From: Candidatus Thiodiazotropha endolucinida
GTDB lineage: Bacteria > Pseudomonadota > Gammaproteobacteria > Chromatiales > Chromatiaceae
NCBI RefSeq assembly: GCF_001715975.1
Contig: NZ_MARB01000006.1
Location: 124,001-188,000, forward strand
Reading direction: 5' to 3'
Length of the DNA stretch: 64,000 nucleotides
Part shown: one piece after another, positions 54,494 through 62,273 of the stretch
Layout: every line of letters begins with the position of its first letter
Position numbering within the stretch: position 1 is the stretch's first letter
The notes under the pieces: model-generated
Seen by the model: only the letters and a program-made list of their open reading frames with translations
What the model was told of the DNA's origin: nothing
The model's database searches: none
Position numbers and translations under genes: made by a program

Positions 54494-55075
54494 TTACGAG
54501 GCGACCAGTCCCGCGAAGCCCATAAAGGCCATCGACATCAAACCGGCGGTGATCAATGCGATCGCGTTTCCTTGCAGTGGTTCAGGGACATCCGCAACGG
54601 TAACCCGTTCACGAATACCGGCAAATAGTACCAGGACCAGTGAGAAGCCCACAGCGGCACCGAATCCGTAGAGTGCGGACTCAATAAAACCATGTTGCTC
54701 CTGGGTATTGAGCAGGGCCACACCAAGCACGGCACAGTTTGTGGTAATCAGTGGCAGGAAGATACCCAGCACCTGGTACAGCATGGGACTGGTTTTATGC
54801 ATCACCATCTCGGTGAACTGGACCACAACCGCAATCACCAGGATAAAGGCGATGGTGCGGAGAAACTCCAAACCGAGGGGAATCAACAGATACTCGTTGA
54901 CCAGATAGGAGCAGATAGCGGAGAGGGTGAGTACGAAGGTCGTGGCCAGCCCCATGCCGGTTGCCGTTTCCAGCTTGCGGGAGACTCCCATGAACGGACA
55001 CAACCCCAGAAATTTCACCAGGACGAAGTTGTTCACCAGCACGGTGCTGATCAGGATAAGGGCGTACTCTTGCAT
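54494..55075 (-). CDS. rnfA: Rnf electron-transport complex subunit A
   Basis: 193 residues, six membrane helices, beginning [20 protein letters not shown] with [20 protein letters not shown], the RnfA signature related to RnfE. First gene of the rnfABCDGE operon, divergent from metY. Confidence 0.96.
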   Translation of the reverse strand: MQEYALILISTVLVNNFVLVKFLGLCPFMGVSRKLETATGMGLATTFVLTLSAICSYLVNEYLLIPLGLEFLRTIAFILVIAVVVQFTEMVMHKTSPMLYQVLGIFLPLITTNCAVLGVALLNTQEQHGFIESALYGFGAAVGFSLVLVLFAGIRERVTVADVPEPLQGNAIALITAGLMSMAFMGFAGLVAS

Positions 55076-55394
55076 AAAATAAACTGTCGATACGTGTTGG
55101 CGTAAGGATAAGCGGCTGTTTAATTGGTTACAACTCGTGTCTAATGGGTAATTTCACGATACTATGCGTGTCCCGGCCATTTACCGCATTGATATGCCGC
55201 AAATGGAGCGGTTTATGGCAAAAAAATAGTGTTTCAGGCCATATAGTCAGGCCTGAAACCCTCACGATAGGTGGGTATTTCAATATTTGAGATGTAGTCT
55301 TGGGTCAATATTACCTCGCCTGTCCGGAGTGACCAATAACAGGTGCCTGACAGAAAAACAGGCCATAACGAATAATTGAGGATGAGGAGTGAAT
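55076..55394. other. Divergent intergenic region between rnfA and metY
   Basis: 319 bases holding the promoters of both operons. Contains a perfect 10-bp inverted repeat (55231-55259, listed separately) and a smaller one, GCCTG/CAGGC at 55345-55349 and 55359-55363, close to metY. No riboswitch consensus was recognised. Confidence 0.5.
55231..55259 (-). terminator. Perfect 10-bp hairpin followed by T-run (minus strand), or an operator
   Basis: GTTTCAGGCC and GGCCTGAAAC pair exactly around a 9-base loop. On the minus strand a TATTTTTTTG run follows 3 bases later, the form of a Rho-independent terminator, yet it lies upstream of rnfA with no minus-strand gene before it. It may terminate antisense or leader transcripts, or serve as a palindromic binding site. 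Confidence 0.5.
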
Positions 55395-56672
55395 ATGAAA
55401 TTAGAATCATTGGCGCTACATGCCGGTTATGAATCGGAACCCACTACCAAGGCAGCTGCGGTTCCCATCTATCAAACCACCTCTTATACATTTGACGACA
55501 CCCAGCATGGTGCAGACTTGTTCGATCTTAAGGTGGTTGGCAACATCTACACGCGTATCATGAATCCCACTACGGCGGTGCTGGAGCAGCGTCTGACCGA
55601 GATGGAGGGTGGTATCGGCTCCTTGGCATTGGCGTCGGGAATGGCGGCCATTACCTATGCGATCCAATGTATCGCCAGCAGTGGTGATAATATCGTCAGT
55701 ACCAGTCAGTTGTACGGTGGTACCTACAATCTCTTCGCGCATACCTTCCCACGTCAGGGAATTGAAGTGCGCATGGCCTCATTCGACGATTATGAGAAGC
55801 TCGAACAGCTGATTGACGACAAGACCCGGGCCCTGTTCTGCGAATCCATAGGCAATCCTGCGGGTAACGTGGTGGATCTGGACAGATTGGCCGAGATTGC
55901 CCATCGTCACGGCGTTCCTTTGATCGTGGATAACACGGTGGCCACCCCCTATCTCTGCCGTGCCTTCGATCACGGTGCCGATATCATCGTCCATTCGCTC
56001 ACCAAATATATTGGCGGTCATGGCACCACGGTCGGCGGGGTGATCATCGATTCGGGTAAATTCGACTGGGTGGGAAACAAGGCACGTTTTCCTATGTTGA
56101 ATGAGCCTGACCCCTCATACCACGGCGTCGTCTATACAGAGGCACTTGGCCCGGCTGCCTATATCGGTCGTTGCCGGGTGGTGCCGCTGCGCAATACCGG
56201 TGCCGCGCTCTCCCCGCACAGTGCGTTTCTGATCATGCAAGGCCTGGAAACCCTGGGATTGCGTATGGAACGGCACTGCGAAAACTCCCTCGCCGTGGCG
56301 GAATACCTGAAACAGCAGGCGCAGGTGAAGTGGGTCAACTATGCAGCCTTGCCGGAGAGTCCGCACTACGAACGCTGCCAAAAAGTCACCAAGGGACAGG
56401 CATCCGGCATCCTCAGCTTCGGTATCGAGGGAGGCCGTGAGGCAGGCGCCCGTTTCATCGATGCATTGCAGATGATCCTGCGCCTGGTCAATATCGGTGA
56501 TGCCAAGTCCCTGGCATGCCACCCCGCCACAACCACCCATCGCCAATTGAGCGAAGAGGAGTTGGCAACGGCGGGGGTAAGCGCGGACATGGTACGCCTC
56601 TCCATCGGCATCGAACACGTGGACGACATCATCGCCGACATCAGTCAGGCATTGGAGGCGGCGAAGGGGTGA
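55395..56672 (+). CDS. metY: O-acetylhomoserine sulfhydrylase (PLP-dependent, Cys/Met metabolism family)
   Basis: 425 residues from the ATG at 55395, five bases after GAGGAG (the GTG at 55389 lies in that site). The PLP-binding Lys lies in HSLTKYIGGHGTTVGG. Other features are YTRIMNPTTAVLEQRLTEMEGG, SQLYGGTYNLFAHTFP and DNTVATPYLCRAFDHGADI. The family makes homocysteine from O-acetylhomoserine and sulfide, or methionine from methanethiol. MetY length (about 425-430) fits better than MetZ or MetB (about 380-400). Confidence 0.93.
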   Translation: MKLESLALHAGYESEPTTKAAAVPIYQTTSYTFDDTQHGADLFDLKVVGNIYTRIMNPTTAVLEQRLTEMEGGIGSLALASGMAAITYAIQCIASSGDNIVSTSQLYGGTYNLFAHTFPRQGIEVRMASFDDYEKLEQLIDDKTRALFCESIGNPAGNVVDLDRLAEIAHRHGVPLIVDNTVATPYLCRAFDHGADIIVHSLTKYIGGHGTTVGGVIIDSGKFDWVGNKARFPMLNEPDPSYHGVVYTEALGPAAYIGRCRVVPLRNTGAALSPHSAFLIMQGLETLGLRMERHCENSLAVAEYLKQQAQVKWVNYAALPESPHYERCQKVTKGQASGILSFGIEGGREAGARFIDALQMILRLVNIGDAKSLACHPATTTHRQLSEEELATAGVSADMVRLSIGIEHVDDIIADISQALEAAKG

Positions 56673-56929
56673 ACTGGGGTTAACAGATCTCACTAGACAA
56701 TCTAGCTAACCTCACTCACAACCAACAACCAGCTACAGGATATTAGTTTCTGTGACGTGATCATGTTGCCGCTAGTGGCTGGCAGGGAAGCCGGCTCAGG
56801 TGCCACCGTTCCGAAAGGTCACTTTCATAGCTGCCGTCATTCACGCCTCTTAGGCTTCTACTGCAAACGTCGAGGTTCAAAGTCCATTCCATCTTTCGCA
56901 TTACATAGAATTCATATGAAAAAACCTTC
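56673..56929. other. Intergenic stretch with no gene recognised
   Basis: Between metY and the small gene remnant. Short frames on both strands have no ribosome-binding sites or recognisable protein. No terminator-like hairpin with T-run follows metY. Confidence 0.4.
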
Positions 56930-57079
56930 ATGTTGACCCTGTCACACCTGCTTTTTGCAGCATTAGGTTTTGCCATGGGTATCTACATGCTGCCAATCCT
57001 TACAGCACCTGAGGCACCCAGTGCCGAAGAGGTGGCGGCTGCACTATCGTGGCCATCATCAATCAGACGCTGTTCCTAA
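56930..57079 (+). pseudogene. Remnant of a membrane-anchored protein gene (N-terminal piece)
   Basis: 49 codons from the ATG at 56930: MLTLSHLLFAALGFAMGIYM, then LPILTAPEAPSAEEVAAAL, then an unconvincing tail and stop. The opening resembles the membrane anchor and start of exported DM13-type proteins (HLL.ALGFALGIY.LPIL.AP.AP pattern, from memory). The expected domain is missing and the convergent kinase gene begins 6 bases later, so the rest seems deleted. It may alternatively be a genuine small membrane protein. Confidence 0.4.
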
Positions 57080-57085
57080 TCCTGT

Positions 57086-60000
57086 CTAGTCTGTCAGGCC
57101 GGCGACAAGCTCCAATACCTGTTCCGGGGTAAACGGCTTTTCCAGGCAGGGTCGGGCAGTCTCCTTGAGAAATGGCGATATGTTTGCCGAAAGCGTGTCG
57201 CCGGTAATGAAAGCAGTGTGCGCAGCGAGATCGGAATAATCTTGACGCAAGATACGCCAGAGTGCCGAGCCGTCCATGTCCGGCATACGGATATCGCATA
57301 GCAGGATATCGCACTGGTGATTTTCAAGCCAGTCCAATGCCTCGCGGCCACTGCTGACCCGGGTTGCCATGAGTCCTGCCGATTCCAGAATCTCCTGTAA
57401 AAGCTCAGAAATTTCGCTTTCATCATCGACGATCAGGATGTGCTCCTGCAAGTTGCGGTGAGTTCCATCTGCACCAGGCCGCTCGATGACAGGTTTGTCG
57501 GAGAGCTTCAGGTCCAGCCACAACACAAAGAGTGCACCCTGTTCATTCTCTTCCAGACAGAGTTCACCACCGTGATCGCGGGCAATGCCTTGGCTAACCG
57601 AGAGGCCGATTCCAGTACCTATATCAGCTTCCTTGGTCGTGAAAAAGGGGTCAAAGATGCGCGGTTTGATTTCTTCGGCGATACCCGGACCATTGTCGCC
57701 GATTCGACAGAATAGGCGATCATCACGCTGTCCGGTTGTAATCCATATCCGACGTGGTGGTGAGCACTCTTCCAGTACGTGTTGTGCGTTTACGAGCAGG
57801 TTGATAATAATCTGTCCAATTTGATCGGCATCCATGAGTGATTCGGGCAGATCCTCATCCAGGTCCATCACCAGGGCGATGTCGGCGGTGCGTAACGCAT
57901 AGGCCAGCAGATCAACTGCGCTGGTGACGATCTGGTTAAGGTTGGCATGGGTCATTTCCGGTGGTTTCTGCCGCGCCATGGAGAGGAAGGTACGTACGAT
58001 GCGGCCGCAACGGTCCGCCGCCATGTTTATCTTCTGTACATCGGAACGGATTGCCTCGTCGCTGACCTTGGATTCGAGCAGTGCTGTCCGTCCCATCAGG
58101 ATGGCCAGGGGATTGTTAAGTTCATGTGCCACGCTGGCGAGCAGCTCGCCCATTGCCGACAATTTTTCGCTCTGTCGCAACACTTCGCGTTGGCGTGCCA
58201 GTTCCTCGGCTATCCTTTTTTGCTCGGTGATGTCACGGGTTATCGACAAAAGGTGGGGTTGGCCGCGATAAGGTATTGGAATGCTGCGTGATTCCAGGTC
58301 GATCACCGTACCATCTTTGCGAATCGCGCGGATCTCCATACTAGACGCCTTATTGTCCAGCGCTTTAGTACGGTATCGGTTATAGGCATCCATCGAATCA
58401 GAATGGATGATTTCATGGAACGGTTTAGAGAAAAACTCTTGTTTGCTATAACCGGCCATGTGCCAGGCTGCCGGGTTGGCGTCAACCATTTGGCCAGTGC
58501 TGTCCCACAGGATTAACGCATCACTTGTGGCCTGGAATATGGAACGATATTGTTCTTCACTCGCCTGAAGCGCTGCCTCGGCTTCCTTACGCGCGGTGAT
58601 CTCGCGTGTGAAGGCGAGGATGCGATCCTGTCCGCCGATTGACGCACGGCGCAGGTATACTTCATCCCAATGCAGGCTGCCATCTCTGTTTTTGCGGTGC
58701 CATTCGAAATGCAATTTCTCGCCATCGATCGCGCGCTCGATCAGGCGGGCTGCATCTTTAAGCGTATAGGGAGGCACCCCTGAGCTTAACTGGCCAACAT
58801 CGATATTGCGCAGTTCCGCCTTACTATAACCATAGGTGCTGCAGGCGCGTTTATTGACGTCGAGGATGGCACCGGTTTCGATGTCGTGGACAAAGATGCA
58901 GGCTTCGGATGTCTCGAATATTTCCCGGTAGCTGATTTCGGATTCGCGGAGCTCGTTGTCGGTACGCTCGCGCTCAAGCTCGCTGGCGGCACGGCCTGAA
59001 AAGATCTTCAGCAAGGATTCGGTCAATGCCTGATTGCGCAGCGGTCGGCTGTCGAGAATTGCGAGCAGACCAAGGACCCGATCGGCGGAATCGAACAGAG
59101 GGATCGCGGCGTAACTATCGGCACCGATCTCGACCAGCAGCTCGTCTTCAGGAAACAGTTGCTGTATATCCCGGGAATAAAAACGGAATTTCTGGCCTAT
59201 GACATTGTTGCAGGGACTGCCCTGCAGCGGGTAGGTGATGTTGTCCTGTATTTTTCCCTTAGCGTATAACGCACGCGTGCGGATGTGATCCTTGCCTTCC
59301 AGAACACCGATCAGGGCATAGTCGGTATTTGTTGCCTGTGACAGGTATGAGACCAGGGTATCGAACAAGTCTTTGCCATGCGCCTTGGAAATCCCAAGTG
59401 CGGACTGACGCAACGCTTCCTCAGCTCGCTTGCGCTCGGTGATATCAGTGGAAATACCGCAGACTGCATAAATATCGCCATTACTGTCATACAACGGAAA
59501 CTTGTTGGAGATATAGGTATGCAAGCCGTCATCGAAGGTAACGGTCTCTTCAAATTCGAGTACCGTGTTACGTTCGATGACCTGCAGGTCATTGGCTCGA
59601 AATTCATCAGCTGTCTTTTGTGGAAAAACTTCGTGTAGCTTTTTACCCAAGACCTCTTGGGAGGAGGTGTCCAGTAGTCGCTCGAAGGGCTGGTTGACAA
59701 GGATGAAACGGTCCTCGACATCACGCACATAAACGACTGCAGACGAGTTATTCAAAATTTGTTGCAGGCGTTCTTCGCTTTCCCTGACCATCTGTAGTGC
59801 GCGATGATTTACCTTGAAAGTATTGGAAATGAGATCCGCCCATTTTTGCCACAGGCTGGGTAATGAAGGTTCTTGCGTTGTCGGGTTTGTCGAAGCGTCA
59901 TGTATATATTCCACCAGGCTCAGCGCCGGTGCGATATAGTGCTTGCGTAAAATATTAATTGCAATAAACAGAGTTGCTATCAGGGTGGCGAGTATGACTG

Positions 60001-61126
60001 CATAGGGAAGTAAACGGGGAAACAACAGTGCCAACATTTCGTCATGACTGACCAGATAGATCAGAATCCATGGTGCATGACGGGTTTGCTGTATTACCAG
60101 AATATGGCCGTTAGTATCCCGATATTCTTGATCATCCTGTACATACTTCTGTTTCCATTGTTCGCCGAATACGTTGGGAAACAGCTCTGCTGCCGACATG
60201 ATCGTATCGGGTGGTACACCGTTGGAATCCGCCAGTAACATCTGCTGTTTGTTTAATATCAACAAGCGACCAGCGGTGGGTTTCAAATTCTGCAGAAAAC
60301 GTTCCAGGGTGATAAGTTTTACATCGGTGCCGACAATGCCGTGAAACTCATTATCAAGGTAGACAGGGGCACCCAGGGAGACCATTGCGCCCGTTCCGCC
60401 GGCATCGATATAGGGTGCGGTCCAGTAAGTTTTGCGCTCCGGGTTTTTTTGTGGTGTACCCGCCTGGTAGATTTCATATTCAAACCACTTGTCAATAGAT
60501 TTCCGTAAAGAGGTTATGCCGCTGGCTGCGAGGATCTCTTCAGTACTGAACCAGGGATAAACTGCGACTGAATTCAATTGCGTGGAAAAGAAATAGGACC
60601 ATTGAAAATAATCGGAGACATCATGTGTGAGCCTGGCCAGGGAGAAAAATTCCAATGCCTGGTCGATACTGACATCACCTATGCCTGTCTGACGAGGATC
60701 CTGGCCATTCCACACCAATTGACCGACAAATGCGCGCTTATCGTTTGGTACGCCATCCAAGGTGTAGGCGTCGAGTTGTCCGTTGAGCAATTTGGGCTTG
60801 AAGTGATTACGCAGATCACTGGGATAACTTGGTGGACTGGTAAGATAGTTTTCCGACCAGGCCTTTAATTGCAGTACGTGATCATTGGCCTGCTTGGCGA
60901 TACCATCAAGTGCAAAGGCATAACTCGATGTGGTTTGTCTGAGGTTGGCAACCACCTGTGCTTGCTGGTCATGGTACTGGTTTGCTGCGAGTACGGTGAT
61001 AATGATGAACAGTGGCAGGACAACGATGAACAAAGTCCGACGATAGCGTCCATATAGGCGTTTCACTGGAGCCTTTTCGCTGGATAAACTTGTCGTGTCC
61101 TGAATAGATTTATTTGGCGTATCCAT
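57086..61126 (-). CDS. Hybrid sensor histidine kinase (dCache-PAS-GAF-PAS-PAS-HisKA-HATPase-REC)
   Basis: 1,346 residues. Membrane helix about 28-47, a roughly 330-residue periplasmic dCache-like sensor (TGIGDVSIDQALEFF, YWTAPYIDAGGTGAMVSLGAPVY), second helix about 376-396. Then PAS (VVYVRDVEDRFILVNQPFERLL), GAF (SALGISKAHGKDLFD...SPCNNVIGQKFRFYS), and two more PAS domains (EISYREIFETSEACIFVHD; YRSIFQATSDALILWDSTG). HisKA His1001 lies in SVAHELNNPLA, with HATPase (NLLVNAQHVLEE, GDNGPGIAEE) and a receiver with Asp1278 (ILLCDIRMPDMDG) following. Its start overlaps the regulator stop by one base, so the pair is coupled. Signal unknown. Confidence 0.93.
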   Translation of the reverse strand: MDTPNKSIQDTTSLSSEKAPVKRLYGRYRRTLFIVVLPLFIIITVLAANQYHDQQAQVVANLRQTTSSYAFALDGIAKQANDHVLQLKAWSENYLTSPPSYPSDLRNHFKPKLLNGQLDAYTLDGVPNDKRAFVGQLVWNGQDPRQTGIGDVSIDQALEFFSLARLTHDVSDYFQWSYFFSTQLNSVAVYPWFSTEEILAASGITSLRKSIDKWFEYEIYQAGTPQKNPERKTYWTAPYIDAGGTGAMVSLGAPVYLDNEFHGIVGTDVKLITLERFLQNLKPTAGRLLILNKQQMLLADSNGVPPDTIMSAAELFPNVFGEQWKQKYVQDDQEYRDTNGHILVIQQTRHAPWILIYLVSHDEMLALLFPRLLPYAVILATLIATLFIAINILRKHYIAPALSLVEYIHDASTNPTTQEPSLPSLWQKWADLISNTFKVNHRALQMVRESEERLQQILNNSSAVVYVRDVEDRFILVNQPFERLLDTSSQEVLGKKLHEVFPQKTADEFRANDLQVIERNTVLEFEETVTFDDGLHTYISNKFPLYDSNGDIYAVCGISTDITERKRAEEALRQSALGISKAHGKDLFDTLVSYLSQATNTDYALIGVLEGKDHIRTRALYAKGKIQDNITYPLQGSPCNNVIGQKFRFYSRDIQQLFPEDELLVEIGADSYAAIPLFDSADRVLGLLAILDSRPLRNQALTESLLKIFSGRAASELERERTDNELRESEISYREIFETSEACIFVHDIETGAILDVNKRACSTYGYSKAELRNIDVGQLSSGVPPYTLKDAARLIERAIDGEKLHFEWHRKNRDGSLHWDEVYLRRASIGGQDRILAFTREITARKEAEAALQASEEQYRSIFQATSDALILWDSTGQMVDANPAAWHMAGYSKQEFFSKPFHEIIHSDSMDAYNRYRTKALDNKASSMEIRAIRKDGTVIDLESRSIPIPYRGQPHLLSITRDITEQKRIAEELARQREVLRQSEKLSAMGELLASVAHELNNPLAILMGRTALLESKVSDEAIRSDVQKINMAADRCGRIVRTFLSMARQKPPEMTHANLNQIVTSAVDLLAYALRTADIALVMDLDEDLPESLMDADQIGQIIINLLVNAQHVLEECSPPRRIWITTGQRDDRLFCRIGDNGPGIAEEIKPRIFDPFFTTKEADIGTGIGLSVSQGIARDHGGELCLEENEQGALFVLWLDLKLSDKPVIERPGADGTHRNLQEHILIVDDESEISELLQEILESAGLMATRVSSGREALDWLENHQCDILLCDIRMPDMDGSALWRILRQDYSDLAAHTAFITGDTLSANISPFLKETARPCLEKPFTPEQVLELVAGLTD

Positions 61127-61830
61127 TATTGAACGTACATGTAACCGACACCGCGAACGGTTTTGATCGTATCCGGTTTTTCCGGATTACGTTCGATTTT
61201 ACGTCGTAGGCGCATGATGTGCAGATCTATGGAACGATCATACACATCCCAGTCGCGATGATGTGCGAGTTCCATGATTTGATCCCGGTTCAGGGCACGA
61301 TTGGGATGTTTTGTGAATACACGCAACAGATCGAATTCCATTGCCGTGATAGGTACTTCACGTCCGGAAGCGTCGAACAGTTTGTGCATATCAAGGTCGA
61401 GTTCGCATACTCCAATCCGTATTCTGCCTTCTGCAATCTCGGTTGGGTCTGCTTTATGCCGGCGGCGGATCACACTCTTGACCCGGGCCAGTAGCTCGCG
61501 TAAATCGAAGGGTTTGGCGACATAGTCATCGGCTCCGATTTCGAGGCCAACAACACGGTCAACAACATCGGCGGCGGTCGTCAGCATAATGATGCCTACA
61601 TTTGGGTGGGCGTCACGCAGCCAGCGTGCCAGTGATAACCCGTCCTCTCCAGGCATACGGATATCGAGAATGACAACAACTTCAGGGACTTTTTTTTCGA
61701 ATAGCGGACGGGCCTGTTCGGCGCTGCAGGCACTGACTACCTTAAAGCCCTGCTGTCCGAAATACTCAAGCAGAATTTCGCAAATTTCAGGCTCGTCATC
61801 CACGACGAGCAAGGAGGCGCCTTCAGTCAT
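61126..61830 (-). CDS. OmpR/PhoB-family response regulator
   Basis: 234 residues: receiver (LLVVDDEPEICEILLEYFGQQGF, Asp11/Asp12, phosphoacceptor Asp56 in VILDIRMPGEDG, MLTTAADV, YVAKPFDLRELLARV) and a C-terminal winged-helix DNA-binding domain (MEFDLLRVFTKHPNRALNRDQIMELA and the RRKIERNPEKPDTIKTVRGVGY end). Partner of the downstream hybrid kinase. The divergent exporter gene is a natural candidate target (inference). Confidence 0.95.
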   Translation of the reverse strand: MTEGASLLVVDDEPEICEILLEYFGQQGFKVVSACSAEQARPLFEKKVPEVVVILDIRMPGEDGLSLARWLRDAHPNVGIIMLTTAADVVDRVVGLEIGADDYVAKPFDLRELLARVKSVIRRRHKADPTEIAEGRIRIGVCELDLDMHKLFDASGREVPITAMEFDLLRVFTKHPNRALNRDQIMELAHHRDWDVYDRSIDLHIMRLRRKIERNPEKPDTIKTVRGVGYMYVQ

Positions 61831-62273
61831 GATGAACCCTGGTCATTATCTATTCCCGATTATGCAGAATTCCAACTCGACGGGATACTTGTTTGAAACA
61901 ATTAAAACAAAAATAGCAGAGCGTTGAAGATACTGACAAACTCCGGGCTTTCGTCACCCTGAATCGCCCATAGATTATTTCCTTATATAGGCTGGCTTCC
62001 GATGGGAATAATTAACAGTAAATTATTGAATGCAAGAGAAGTTTTTTAAACATCGGATCTGATGTTGATGAGGCTGTCCCGGGTTGGACCGATCGATAAT
62101 TTCATCATCATTTTTGTCAATCCTCTAACCATGGGGTGCTAGGTGTTTCATTTCTGTTTCTTTAACAGGAAACAATTTCTACAAATTGATTCATACCAAG
62201 AAATTCTTTTGAAACCTGACCCCGTTATTTTTCTATTCAAGTCATTTATCACGCCATTACAGGGAAAGCTCAA
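61831..62273. other. AT-rich divergent intergenic region
   Basis: 443 bases between the response-regulator start and the exporter start, on average richer in AT than the neighbours. It should contain both promoters. A small inverted repeat TGTTTC/GAAACA is present near 62152-62172 and may be a regulator site, but it is too short to claim. No RNA gene was recognised. Confidence 0.45.

Noticed and set aside
55260-55394. SAM-type riboswitch ahead of metY
   Set aside because: Only short inverted repeats are visible. I could not match any SAM or SAH riboswitch core.
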